Below, piece by piece: positions 26,682 through 35,636 of a DNA stretch of 64,000 nucleotides. The stretch is from Bacillus infantis NRRL B-14911. GTDB taxonomy: Bacteria; Bacillota; Bacilli; Bacillales; Cytobacillaceae. The DNA is taken from NCBI RefSeq assembly GCF_000473245.1, contig NC_022524.1:4054501-4118500 (forward strand), given 5' to 3'. Position 1 is the first letter of the stretch. Each line of letters starts with the position of its first letter. The notes beneath the pieces were generated by a model. It did not search any database and had not been told where the DNA came from. It worked only from the letters and a program-made list of their open reading frames with translations. The position numbers and the translations under genes are program-made.

Positions 26682-28688
26682 TTATCTGCTTAAAATCCTG
26701 TACAGGAATAATGCATACTGTCCTCTGTTTACCGTGTCGCCAGGCCGGAAGGTATTGTCTTTAAACCCTTCTGTCACCTTATTGGCAATCAAAGACCCCA
26801 CTGCTTCGTAAGCAAAGCTTGAAGGAGGCATATCAGAGAATCGGATAGGGGCATTGCCTGTCAGCTTAAAGGCCCTTTGGAGTATTACGGCCATTTCAGC
26901 CCTGGTCAGGTTGGCATTCGGATCAAATAGATTTCCTTCCTTTCCTTTTATCACTCCTGCAGCTGCGACAGCTGAGATTTCCTTGGCATAACGGTATTCC
27001 TTCGGTACATCCGCAAAGCCTGCGTATGGGGCATTGGCAGTATCCAGCTTAAGTGCCCTTGCTATCAGCAGCGCTGCATCCAGCCTTGTTAATGATGCTC
27101 CCGGCCTGAAAGTTCCATCATTATATCCATTAATGATTCTCCCATCTGTCAGGAAAGCAACAGAATCAAAGTATGGTGAACTGTAGCCGACATCGGAGAA
27201 CTTGGCCAGCTCTTCCACTACAGTGATCGGGATTTGCTTCACTGCGTTCCCATAAGAAGCTGTTATCACTCCGGTTCCCGCTGTCGTTGCTTTTACTATA
27301 TTCCCAGAGACTTCACCGATTGTACTGCTCAGTTTCAATTTGGAAGGATCTTTCGGAAGCGGATTATAAAATTGGTCAAGAACACTGGTTATATTGACAG
27401 CTAAAGATGATCCTTTCACAATTTCCCCTGAAGCGGATAATGCCGCATTCAAGAATTTTGGCTCTGAAAGAGGAGCTGTGCTGATTGCCTGAAGGGAAGT
27501 GGATACAGCCCTTTCCCTGCCATCAGACGGCTTATTCATCAGTGTGGCCAAGTCATTGCCGTTTTTGCGGGCGATGATGGCCGTACTCCCGCCTCCATCC
27601 AAATTAAGAGCTTTATAGGCTCCCAGCTTCACAAGATATTGAGCGAACTCGGTAAGGTTCATCCCCTTGCTTTCTGCCAGCCTTCCATCCACAGTCACCA
27701 GGAATACTTTACTCATCGTTTTATCGATGGCTACAGCGGTTCGGGGGGCCCTTTCCCTTGCCCTTGTGCTGTTGGGATCCATCCCCAGATCGACCTTGCC
27801 ATTATTGACAAGAAGCGGGCCGCTCGCCAGCATATATTCAGAGTTCTTCCATTTATCATCAATATTGATGGCAATCTCTACGGTATCACCGGGCTTCATT
27901 TCTTTTAACGCCGGCAGGCTCGTACCGTGGGCAGAAAGAACAAATCCGTCTTCCGGGATTTTGGTGTTCGTGATGTCGCCGTGTGCGCGGATCTGGCTGA
28001 CTGTGCCTGTAATCACATCACCGAACTCAAGGTCCCTGTTTTTAGAAGCATTGGAGAAGACGACTTCCATCCCATATTGGTTTGTATTCGTATAGCCGTT
28101 TGCGTATTCCGGCGTAAACAAAATAAGGTCATCATAATTCCTTATTTTATTCATGCTGGTAATATTCACTGTACGATTATTATGAACAGCAGACATCGAA
28201 AGATTGAAAGACTCAATCTGCGGCTTGCCCTGACTGTTGATGCCAAAAGCCACCGGCTTGTTGACATACTGATCAGAGCCTGTAGCGATGATCCCTGTAT
28301 TCATTACTTTATTACGGTATGAAATCAAGTACATCGGCAACTTTGTGCTCATGTCAAAAAACGATCCATTAACCGCACCTACCACACGATTTCCTTCTCT
28401 ATGATTAAGCTTCGCCTGAGCAGAAACAGTTGAGATTGTATTGAGCGGCAAAGGTATGGAAAGATCAAGCTTTGTATATGGATCTGCCATATTTACTTCA
28501 AGAAATTTAATAGATTGATTATAGGAATTAATAACCTCACGATTTTCCTTATACTTCACTCCAGGTGAAACCTGGAATTGTTCAGCCTCTGCGGCCGAGG
28601 CAGCCATGCCCGGAGCCAGGAAGGAACCAGCCTGTACAGCAAGCGCGAATGACAAACAAACAGAAATCAACTTCTTTTTCTTTAACAC
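26682..28688 (-). CDS. Phosphodiester glycosidase (NAGPA) domain protein with SLH domains
   Basis: The 668-residue protein has a signal peptide (to about residue 33) and a phosphodiester glycosidase domain at about 90-405. Its hallmarks are GAVNGSFFDM, ASGPLLVNNGK, RAPRTAVAIDK, VFLVTVDGR and ALNLDGGGSTAI. A beta domain follows (about 410-495), then three SLH motifs at the C-terminus (FSDVGYSSPYFDSVAFL, FADVPKEYRYAKEI, FSDMPPSSFAYEAV). The enzyme family cleaves GlcNAc-phosphodiester-type bonds, which suggests action on wall teichoic acid or a similar polymer. The start is a GTG behind AAGGGGG. Confidence 0.9.
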   Translation of the reverse strand: MLKKKKLISVCLSFALAVQAGSFLAPGMAASAAEAEQFQVSPGVKYKENREVINSYNQSIKFLEVNMADPYTKLDLSIPLPLNTISTVSAQAKLNHREGNRVVGAVNGSFFDMSTKLPMYLISYRNKVMNTGIIATGSDQYVNKPVAFGINSQGKPQIESFNLSMSAVHNNRTVNITSMNKIRNYDDLILFTPEYANGYTNTNQYGMEVVFSNASKNRDLEFGDVITGTVSQIRAHGDITNTKIPEDGFVLSAHGTSLPALKEMKPGDTVEIAINIDDKWKNSEYMLASGPLLVNNGKVDLGMDPNSTRARERAPRTAVAIDKTMSKVFLVTVDGRLAESKGMNLTEFAQYLVKLGAYKALNLDGGGSTAIIARKNGNDLATLMNKPSDGRERAVSTSLQAISTAPLSEPKFLNAALSASGEIVKGSSLAVNITSVLDQFYNPLPKDPSKLKLSSTIGEVSGNIVKATTAGTGVITASYGNAVKQIPITVVEELAKFSDVGYSSPYFDSVAFLTDGRIINGYNDGTFRPGASLTRLDAALLIARALKLDTANAPYAGFADVPKEYRYAKEISAVAAAGVIKGKEGNLFDPNANLTRAEMAVILQRAFKLTGNAPIRFSDMPPSSFAYEAVGSLIANKVTEGFKDNTFRPGDTVNRGQYALFLYRILSR

Positions 28689-28826
28689 AATTTGCCCCCT
28701 TGATTTATAAAATGTACCAATTTATGTATCTACCATATAGTTTTACCATATTTTCATAGATTTTGTCGATTGAACTCGGAAGAAAACAATTGGTATATTA
28801 TGGTTCTACAAGCGCAATATGATGTC

Positions 28827-28857
28827 AAAAAAAAAAGCCGCATCGGCGGCTTCTTTC
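28827..28857 (-). terminator. Terminator of small SLH protein gene
   Basis: The minus strand reads GAAGCCGCCGATGCGGC followed by ten T residues, directly after the stop codon. Confidence 0.9.
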
Positions 28858-28860
28858 TTG

Positions 28861-30129
28861 TTACTGAACTTTTACATTTAAAGTAAGAGTTGTTGTGTTG
28901 TTAGACTGATCTGTAAACGGAGCCTCCAGAACATAATTTCCGGCAGGAATAACATCATATTTTGGGTGATCGATCAGCTTCCATTTGCCGTCCGTATGAG
29001 TCAATGTCCCCCAGTTGGCTCCTATGCCAGCTTTCACAGACTCTACATCTGTGCTTTTCAGCGTCACTTCAACCTGTGTTGCAGAAATGCTGTCGACAAC
29101 TGTCATTTCCATAGCATTAAGATTAGCAGTACCGTTCGATGCAGGAAGAACAACTGAGGCAGCAGTGCCCCCATTAAAATCGAAAACTGCCGGAGCTGTT
29201 ACGCCTTCAAGCGTGATAGAACCAACACCTGCTGCCGGCGGCGCAAAATCAAATGCGGTTTCCACGTCATCAACATACAGCCATCCCTGCTTCCCTGCCA
29301 AATCGTTATGTTCTACTGTTAACGTCTTGCGGTCTGCCGATAAACTCAATTTTGAAGGCTTTAACTCCATGACGAAGTCACCAGCGAGCTCAACATCTAC
29401 ATAGAAAAGGCTATATACATCTTTAGCAGTATAGTCCTCAGGAGCGGCTTCATCCAAAGCTATAGTAAATGAAGTGGAATTAATTACAGTGACTTCCTCA
29501 GCAAGCGGCATGTACATATTCTCAAATACCGCTTCGTAGGTTTTATATAGCAAGTTAACGAACTCGCCCCTCGTAATCTTCAAGTTGGTTCCGAATGAAT
29601 CTTTTGTTTTCCCGTTTGTAATTTCAGCACCGTAAATGGCTTCAATATAAGGGCCGAAGACACCAACAGCATCCGTGAATGGAGTGTCAGCCGCAAAATC
29701 CTCCAGTCCAAAACCGAGCACAAGAATCTTCGCCATAGCTCCTCTTGAAAGCGGTTCGTTCGGAGCAAATGTCTTTTTATCTTTTCCAGAAATGATGCCT
29801 TCAGCAGCTAAAGCGTTGACAGCGCCTTCAATCCTTGGAATTAAATCCGTAAATCCTGCATCAGGTGCATTGTTTGTATCTAAATCCAGGGCATTAGCCA
29901 TGATGACTGCAGCATCGCCTCTGGTAAGGTTCAGATTTGTGCCAAACTCAGTATCAGACTTCCCCTTAATAATGTCCGCTAAATAGAAAAAGGTAACTGC
30001 TTCATCATAATTAGAGCTGACATCCTTAAAATTATGAAATTCTGATGCTGAAGCTGCCGGAGCAACTGCTGCTACTGCTATTGCAGCAGTTGTACCTGCA
30101 GCAGCAAATTTTTGAAATGCGTTTGCCAT
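28861..30129 (-). CDS. Small SLH-domain S-layer-like protein
   Basis: The 422-residue protein has a signal peptide (MANAFQKFAAAGTTAAIAVAAV, cut after about residue 28) and three N-terminal SLH motifs, FKDVSSNYDEAVTFFYLADIIKGK, about 95-145 and about 150-205. The remaining 210 residues are beta-rich domains without recognised catalytic motifs. N-terminal SLH with a noncatalytic tail resembles structural S-layer proteins. A strong AGGAGG precedes the start and the mRNA has a long AT-rich leader, suggesting high expression. The acidic composition supports an S-layer-like role, but the protein is short for a main S-layer subunit. Confidence 0.85.
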   Translation of the reverse strand: MANAFQKFAAAGTTAAIAVAAVAPAASASEFHNFKDVSSNYDEAVTFFYLADIIKGKSDTEFGTNLNLTRGDAAVIMANALDLDTNNAPDAGFTDLIPRIEGAVNALAAEGIISGKDKKTFAPNEPLSRGAMAKILVLGFGLEDFAADTPFTDAVGVFGPYIEAIYGAEITNGKTKDSFGTNLKITRGEFVNLLYKTYEAVFENMYMPLAEEVTVINSTSFTIALDEAAPEDYTAKDVYSLFYVDVELAGDFVMELKPSKLSLSADRKTLTVEHNDLAGKQGWLYVDDVETAFDFAPPAAGVGSITLEGVTAPAVFDFNGGTAASVVLPASNGTANLNAMEMTVVDSISATQVEVTLKSTDVESVKAGIGANWGTLTHTDGKWKLIDHPKYDVIPAGNYVLEAPFTDQSNNTTTLTLNVKVQ

Positions 30130-30296
30130 GTTCTTGTTTCCTCCTGTTAGAAACTATATAAGTATGATTGCGCCCTCGTGCTTTATATAAGCATAAAAGG
30201 GTTTGCAATGATATCTTAACAAATTTAAAGATTTTGTAATACATGTAAATAATACCTATTATTTATTCCAGTATTCTCTCGGATTAATTAATTATG

Positions 30297-30336
30297 GCAA
30301 AAAAAAAGACAGTTCATTATAATCTTGAACTGCCTA
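30297..30336 (-). terminator. Terminator of small gene 30340-30510
   Basis: GGCAGTTCA and TGAACTGTC form a stem around an AGATTATAA loop, followed by TTTTTTTTT on the minus strand. Confidence 0.85.
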
Positions 30337-30339
30337 AGC

Positions 30340-30510
30340 TTAGCTGGAGGTATCACTTCTGTTTCCAGAATCCAGCGGAAAAATTTCAATTAGTTTTTTT
30401 TGGAGATCCTTGATAAATTCTTCTGTCGAAAGCTGGCTGTCGCTTGTCCCGCTCTTATGCGCCTCTTTCAATATATCAAAGAAGTATTTTTGTTTTTCAG
30501 ACATTTCCAT
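30340..30510 (-). CDS. Small hypothetical protein, 56 residues
   Basis: A 57-codon frame starts MEMSEKQKYFFDILKEAHKS and ends in SGNRSDTSS. GGAAGGT lies just upstream, and a strong terminator follows directly, so this is likely a real gene. The protein is charged and probably helical, with no signal peptide or membrane segment. No family was recognised. It lies between two SLH genes on the same strand but has its own terminator. Confidence 0.65.
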   Translation of the reverse strand: MEMSEKQKYFFDILKEAHKSGTSDSQLSTEEFIKDLQKKLIEIFPLDSGNRSDTSS

Positions 30511-30609
30511 ATACCTTCCAATTCGTAATATCTATTACTATAAAGGAACAGCGCGGCAGTGTAAACAACAAACAGATTACAAGTGTATATTAAATAGATT
30601 ACTTGTATA

Positions 30610-30650
30610 AAAAGACGCTGGAAAGTTAAGATTCCTTCCAGCGTCTCCAG
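30610..30650 (-). terminator. Terminator of SLH protein gene
   Basis: GACGCTGGAAGG pairs with CTTTCCAGCGTC, then TTTTTATAC on the minus strand. Confidence 0.88.
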
Positions 30651-30653
30651 TGA

Positions 30654-32762
30654 TTATTTATTGATTGTATCGTTCATCAGATTGGCAGAGATCAGGAAGT
30701 TAGCCAGAATCTTAGCCATTTGGTCACGCTGGGTATATCCGTTAGGATCATAGTTTCCATCCAGCTTACCTGAAACGATGCCAGCCTGGTAAACGGCTTC
30801 TACACCTTTTTGAGCCCAAGCGCCGACTTTCTTCGCATCTTTAAAGTCAGACAGCTTTTTCGACTTATCAAGCTGAGATTTATCATAGTTCAAGAATTTA
30901 ATGTTCATGGCACGCTCAATCATGGCTGCCGCCTGGGCACGTGTGATTTTTTCATTAGGAGCAAAAGTGCCGTCGCCGATGCCTTGAATCACGCCATATT
31001 TAACTGCCGCCATCAATTCGCCTTCTTTGTTGAACCACTCTTTTCCGCTTACATCCTTGAAGGTATGATCATATGCTTGTCCGGGAAGACCTAATGCACG
31101 GACCAGGAGAACGGCAAATTGCGCTCGTGTCATATGCTCGGCCGGATCATACTTGCCTGTTTCTTTCCCTTTAATGATGTATTTCGAAGCAAGGGTTTCA
31201 ATATACTCCTCTGCCCAGCTCTTATTATTAACATCAGGGAATGTAACATCGTTTTCCACAATTGTATATTTAGAGTTCGTTAATGACTTCACTGTTGCAG
31301 TTTTGCCGTCAAACAGTGTTGGGACAGCTGAGAATGTTCCATTGTCATTCAACTTAACTGCAACAGACTTTTCAGCATTAAACGTCTTGCTTCCAACAAT
31401 GTTTCTTTCTACATAAGAACCGAAGACAGAAATCGTTTCAGTTTTGCTGCCTGATACAGCCTGAACAGAAAACTCGATAACATTTGATGCAAGCTTCAGG
31501 CTGTTCTTTGAAACTGTACCGCTTACTTTGCTTAGGTCTACCACGTTGACAGCTACTGTAAGGCTCAAGCTGCTTTCGCTGACACCAAGCTTTTTCGCAA
31601 GGGCACTGACATTGATTTCTGATACCGGCAGATTATATGAAGCTTCCTCTGTACGGACAGCAACAACCGCTTTGACATTCTTTTTCAATGCTTCGCTGAA
31701 AAGGGAAGCAGGAACTTCTGCTTTAACATCCTCTCCTGCACCAACGCTCTCAAGTGTAATTGGTACGACGCTCTTTTCAGAAGTAATGGCAGCCACGATT
31801 TCCTGCACCTTCTCAGGTACAACCTTTGTCACAACCTCTGTCACACCTGAAGAGTTCGTCACCTTTTCAATGACAGACGAATCAGCCGGGAGGGTTACGT
31901 CGTTTTGGCCAGGGTTAGACGGCTGGGTTGGGACTGGGCCGCCTCCGCCGATTCCGCCTCCAGACGATGGTGTGTTAGGGTTACCAGCCTTTTTGGCAGC
32001 CATAATGAATGCCCCTCTTAATGTATCCAAATCATTTGAACTCAGAATACTTTTCGAAACTAACTTATTATTAATATTATCTTTAATATCAAAGATACCT
32101 TCAAGACTAGTTCCCATCTTTGAAGCTAGCTTATTATTCAATTCTTTATACTTTGTATTAGAATTTAGCAGTTCATCCCTTATTTCAGCGGTAATACCTT
32201 CAATAGAACCTGTTAGTATTACTTCAAATAAGTCTGCAAGGTTCTTGCTAAGGTATTTTTCCCACAGAAGTTTCTCCGAATCAACAAGGAACTCAAGAAC
32301 AGTGTCAATAGAGCCAGTTCCGACAATTTCCTCAAACGCACGGCCTTCATCAGACTCCTTAAAGTCGTTTAACTGTCTATCAAGATTAGCAGAATTAGCG
32401 GTAAAAACAAGCAAGGATAATTCTTTTGCAATGCCCTCGGCTGTAACTTTATTCAATGGTGCGTCTAAATCACCTAATTGGTCATTAATCTTTTGAGCTG
32501 TTGCTGGAGTCAGCACAGCTGTCCAATCTCCAGCTCCAAAAGAGCTAAGTCCGTTAGCAGCCTTATTAAAAACAGCTTTCTCTTCGGTTGAGAAATTGCT
32601 GTAAATCAGCGTCATTCTGTTCAAAGCATCAGTGGATGTAGCTTCGGCAGCCTCAACTTTTTCTGACGCTGTGAAAATGCCTGTTGTGACAACCGGTGAA
32701 AAAGCGATAGTCGCAGCCAGGATGGCTTTGACGGTTTTATTGCTGAATGGATATTTCTTCAT
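30654..32762 (-). CDS. SLH-domain surface protein, 702 residues
   Basis: After a signal peptide (cut near residue 40, VEAAEA) comes a helical domain (about 45-265), a Gly/Pro-rich linker (SSGGGIGGGGPVPTQPS), a beta domain (about 280-510), and three C-terminal SLH motifs (FPDVNNKSWAEEYIETLASK, FKDVSGKEWFNKEGELM, FKDAKKVGAWAQKGVEAVYQ). The C-terminal ~430 residues align closely with the metallophosphoesterase-SLH protein at the right edge, including near-identical final residues (ILANFLI-A-LM-DTI-K). The unique N-terminal helical domain is unidentified. The start at 32762 has AGAGGTG upstream. Confidence 0.85.
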   Translation of the reverse strand: MKKYPFSNKTVKAILAATIAFSPVVTTGIFTASEKVEAAEATSTDALNRMTLIYSNFSTEEKAVFNKAANGLSSFGAGDWTAVLTPATAQKINDQLGDLDAPLNKVTAEGIAKELSLLVFTANSANLDRQLNDFKESDEGRAFEEIVGTGSIDTVLEFLVDSEKLLWEKYLSKNLADLFEVILTGSIEGITAEIRDELLNSNTKYKELNNKLASKMGTSLEGIFDIKDNINNKLVSKSILSSNDLDTLRGAFIMAAKKAGNPNTPSSGGGIGGGGPVPTQPSNPGQNDVTLPADSSVIEKVTNSSGVTEVVTKVVPEKVQEIVAAITSEKSVVPITLESVGAGEDVKAEVPASLFSEALKKNVKAVVAVRTEEASYNLPVSEINVSALAKKLGVSESSLSLTVAVNVVDLSKVSGTVSKNSLKLASNVIEFSVQAVSGSKTETISVFGSYVERNIVGSKTFNAEKSVAVKLNDNGTFSAVPTLFDGKTATVKSLTNSKYTIVENDVTFPDVNNKSWAEEYIETLASKYIIKGKETGKYDPAEHMTRAQFAVLLVRALGLPGQAYDHTFKDVSGKEWFNKEGELMAAVKYGVIQGIGDGTFAPNEKITRAQAAAMIERAMNIKFLNYDKSQLDKSKKLSDFKDAKKVGAWAQKGVEAVYQAGIVSGKLDGNYDPNGYTQRDQMAKILANFLISANLMNDTINK

Positions 32763-32993
32763 AAAATACTGCACCTCTTATTTTTTACTTCCTATGTAAA
32801 ATATGTATATATTTTGAAGGAGCGGAAAATCTAGTACTATCATACTTTATCGGTTTAACTTATTCAATGGTTCTGGTTATATTTATCTATATAATATTGT
32901 AAAACACTTTATATTTTACAATATTTTTCTTTTCTTTCCTATTTTATATGGTAAGATTTTATTATTTGAATCTGAAAGGAGAACTTCACGTTC

Positions 32994-33797
32994 ATGGAAG
33001 GTAAGAGAAAAAGAAAGAGAAAGAAAAATAGCAGGAGCAAGGTTTGGAAATATATATTCATCACTTTTCTAGTTCTTCTGATTGGCGGAGGCGGGACGTT
33101 ACTTTATTTTCTAAAAATAAAAACGTACGATGTGGCTGATGCAAAAGTCGAGGAAATAGTTGATCAGGAATACGATATTGTCCTTCCTGGTGAAGATGGG
33201 GAACAAGCCAGTACTGATAGTGAATCAACTGCTGATTCCAGCGAAGGCAGCGATGGCGGGGCTGCTTCTGGCACTTCCACCAGTGCAGAAGCGGGGACTT
33301 CTTCTGGAACAGCCGAGAAGGCCGGGAAACAAGCACAAGCTGCTCAGAATGGATCTAAGCAAGCTTCGCCTAAAACCCAATCACCCGCCACAGCTGGAAA
33401 TAAAGGTGCCGGCACAGAACCTGATGCTAAAAAAGATAATCCAGTAACCGTAGCAAGCATAAAGCAAAAATACCAGCCGACCTTTGAATCGCTCGAAAGC
33501 CAGGCAAATGAGCGGCTTAATTCACTGGTTTCACAGGCAGTGAGCGAATATCACACAAAGAAAGCGAACGATGAATCCATATCTGTTACTTATTTTTACC
33601 GTAAGTACAGTGAGGCTGGCCACGCTTTAGAGAATAGCACTGATGGAGCTTTCCAATATGTTTATGCGGCATTAGAGCAGGACTTGAAAAAGAACGGATT
33701 CAGTTCTTCCCATGCGGCAACCTTTAAAACCAAATATGAGAATGCTAAAAAAGCAAGAGAGAGCGCACTGCTTGATAAAGCGAAAGGTGCACTATAA
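32994..33797 (+). CDS. Membrane-anchored protein of unknown function
   Basis: The 267-residue protein starts with a very basic tail (KRKRKRKKNSRSK), one membrane segment (about 19-41), and a Ser/Thr/Ala/Gly-rich extracellular linker at about 62-150. A charged helical domain follows (about 155-267; YQPTFESLESQANERL, FQYVYAALEQDLKKNG). The arrangement suggests a wall-spanning tethered domain outside the membrane. No family was recognised. AAAGGAG lies about 14 nt before the ATG. It is divergent from the 702-residue SLH gene and upstream of an LCP gene in the same direction. Confidence 0.75.
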   Translation: MEGKRKRKRKKNSRSKVWKYIFITFLVLLIGGGGTLLYFLKIKTYDVADAKVEEIVDQEYDIVLPGEDGEQASTDSESTADSSEGSDGGAASGTSTSAEAGTSSGTAEKAGKQAQAAQNGSKQASPKTQSPATAGNKGAGTEPDAKKDNPVTVASIKQKYQPTFESLESQANERLNSLVSQAVSEYHTKKANDESISVTYFYRKYSEAGHALENSTDGAFQYVYAALEQDLKKNGFSSSHAATFKTKYENAKKARESALLDKAKGAL

Positions 33798-34047
33798 TAA
33801 TCGGGACAAACCACACAGGTTTGTTCTTTTTTCATTGGGAAAAAGGTTTGCAGGATAACTTTTTTCCATTTTAGTATTTTTATGTATCCTAATTAGGTAA
33901 TTAGACACATTTACAAATAATCTTCAGCATAACAATATAAGAAAGAGCTGGGAATAAACTGCTATACAGATTAGTCCTCTATAATGTTATGCTATCGTTT
34001 ATGACATAGTTAAACCATTCAATAGACTCGGCTGAAAGGAAAATGAA

Positions 34048-34974
34048 ATGAAACCAACTAAAAAGCAAAAGAAAAGAAAGTGGCTACAGATTACGGCAAT
34101 TGCTGCTGTCATCCTGGCGGCTGCAGTTGGCGTCTATGCATATTCTGTTTATCATTCGCTGACTTCTGCTGTAGAAACGATGCATCAGCCAATAGAACGG
34201 GAAAAGTCCGAAAAGCGCCAGGAGACAGTCACTCTTGAAAAAAGAGATCCCTTTTCAGTTCTCATGCTCGGTGTAGATGAACGTGACGGAGATAAGGGCC
34301 GTTCAGATACGATGATTGTCCTGACAGTCAACCCTGAAAAGAATTCGGTTAAAATGCTGAGTATTCCCAGGGACACTAGAACAGAAATTATCGGACATGG
34401 TACCACTGATAAAATTAACCATGCCTACGCATTCGGCGGGGTACCTATGGCGATGGATACTGTTGAAAACTTCCTGGACATACCGATTGACTATTATATA
34501 CAGATCAACATGGAAGGCTTCCGCGACATTGTCGACTCTGTCGGCGGCATTACTGTTAACAATGATTTAGATTTTGATTCTGGCGGGTATCATTTCCCTG
34601 AAGGTACTGTAACAATGGATGGAAAAAAGGCGCTTGCCTTTTCAAGAATGCGATATGAAGACCCAAGAGGCGATTTCGGCCGCCAGCTGCGCCAAAGAAT
34701 GATTATCCAGGCTGTACTTAAAAAGGGAGTAAGTGTTTCTTCATTAGCCAATTACGATGAGATTTTCTCAGCACTGGGTAAGAATGTGAAAACAAATCTT
34801 GCCTTTGGTGAAATGGTTGACATTCAGAAACACTATAAAAATGCAGCTAAGGATATTGAACAGATTTCCATCGAGGGAACCGGAGAAAGAATTGATAACA
34901 TATGGTATTTAATGGTTTCAGATGAAGAAAAGGGCAGAATTCAGTCGGAAATGAAGAACCATTTAAGCTTATAA
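34048..34974 (+). CDS. LytR-CpsA-Psr (LCP) family cell-wall glycopolymer ligase
   Basis: The 308-residue protein has a basic N-terminus, one membrane segment (residues 13-33) and an LCP domain. It contains VLMLGVDERDGDKGRSDTM, LSIPRDTRTEI, DKINHAYAFGG, DYYIQINMEGF and ALAFSRMRYEDPRGDFGRQLRQR. The conserved Arg and Asp residues are present. It is a shorter paralogue of the LCP gene near 9 kb and closer to TagU. Its place next to SLH genes raises the idea that it attaches the SLH-anchoring polymer. AAAGGA lies upstream. Confidence 0.93.
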   Translation: MKPTKKQKKRKWLQITAIAAVILAAAVGVYAYSVYHSLTSAVETMHQPIEREKSEKRQETVTLEKRDPFSVLMLGVDERDGDKGRSDTMIVLTVNPEKNSVKMLSIPRDTRTEIIGHGTTDKINHAYAFGGVPMAMDTVENFLDIPIDYYIQINMEGFRDIVDSVGGITVNNDLDFDSGGYHFPEGTVTMDGKKALAFSRMRYEDPRGDFGRQLRQRMIIQAVLKKGVSVSSLANYDEIFSALGKNVKTNLAFGEMVDIQKHYKNAAKDIEQISIEGTGERIDNIWYLMVSDEEKGRIQSEMKNHLSL

Positions 34975-34978
34975 ATGA

Positions 34979-35017
34979 TAAAGGGCCGGTATCCAAAAGA
35001 TATCGGCCCTTTTTATC
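34979..35017. terminator. Bidirectional terminator after LCP gene and small membrane gene
   Basis: AAAGGGCCG-TATC / GATAT-CGGCCCTTTTT makes a strong stem. T runs on both sides serve the LCP gene and the opposing small gene at 35021. Confidence 0.88.
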
Positions 35018-35020
35018 TAG

Positions 35021-35155
35021 TTAAATTTGGTTGGCGAGTATCGTTACAACTGCACTGGCCAGTACGGTTACTACAGGGATTGAAATGTAGAGCAGTCGCT
35101 TTTTCAGCTGTTTCTTCCTCTTGATTTCTTCCGGTGTGGTCCAATTTCTTTTCAA
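35021..35155 (-). CDS. 44-residue membrane protein behind a c-di-GMP-type riboswitch
   Basis: The frame starts with TTG behind AAAGGAG and encodes 44 residues: a charged N-terminus (LKRNWTTPEEIKRKKQLKKR) and one membrane segment (LLYISIPVVTVLASAVVTIL). It is homologous to the 45-residue protein at 47035-47172 (shared W-TPE-IKR-K and LYISI). No function is known. The ATG at about 35167 is out of frame. Its leader contains a GEMM-I riboswitch. The pairing of riboswitch and protein occurs twice in the window, which supports both as real. Confidence 0.72.
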   Translation of the reverse strand: MKRNWTTPEEIKRKKQLKKRLLYISIPVVTVLASAVVTILANQI

Positions 35156-35175
35156 GGTTTGACATCTCCTTTACA

Positions 35176-35265
35176 AGTGATGGCAGCTGGCTGGCCTTAT
35201 CGACTGAATAGAGGCCCCTTTAGCTTTGCGTCATCATTTTTCAATGATTTTGCCTTTGGTATTTA
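35176..35265 (-). promoter_or_regulatory. GEMM-I (c-di-GMP-I type) riboswitch, copy 1
   Basis: The minus-strand leader reads AAAGGCAAAATCATTGAAAA then ATGATGACGCAAAGCTAAAG. This gives the GGCAAA start, a stem capped by a GAAA tetraloop (ATCATTGAAAAATGAT), the invariant GACGCAAAGC and a second arm closing with CCAGCCAGCTGCC. These are hallmarks of the GEMM-I family, whose members sense c-di-GMP (some sense cGAMP). The ribosome-binding site lies a few bases after the aptamer with no terminator between, so control is probably at translation. Confidence 0.88.
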
Positions 35266-35446
35266 TATCGGAACTATCTGCCCTTTATTAAACAGGACTT
35301 TTATATCATAAACAAAATATCTTGGCAATTCCAGTAATCCTTAAGATTTCATTTAGGTCTTTATGCTCATTTCTGAACATTCCATTGTATCTTCTTTCTT
35401 GATAAATTTCTTGAATCCTGTATGATTCCTATGAGGTGCTATTTAC

Positions 35447-35602
35447 ATGAAGGATTTTGACAGACTGCCTAAATCAATAAAAAAGACTATCCGTTATATT
35501 AATCAGGATGTTAAAACAATCGAACAGCTTGATAGAATAGAGAAGAAGCTCAATCAACAGCTGGCCGACAGAAGAAAGAAGCTGATGGTGAAAGACTTGT
35601 AA
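35447..35602 (+). CDS. Small basic protein, 51 residues
   Basis: A 51-residue frame (MKDFDRLPKSIKKTIRYINQ...) has GAGGTG upstream. It is highly charged and helical, with no membrane segment, somewhat like small Fur-regulated basic proteins, but the similarity is too weak to name it. A long inverted repeat (about 35637-35712) follows. Confidence 0.55.
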   Translation: MKDFDRLPKSIKKTIRYINQDVKTIEQLDRIEKKLNQQLADRRKKLMVKDL

Positions 35603-35636
35603 TGCTTTCAAATTCTCCAGGCCTATAAATGGAACA

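Noticed and set aside
31528-32496. 322-residue plus-strand ORF opposite the SLH protein gene
   Set aside because: It is the antisense of a clear SLH gene, has no ribosome-binding site and is rich in Ser/Thr/Leu as expected of a shadow frame.
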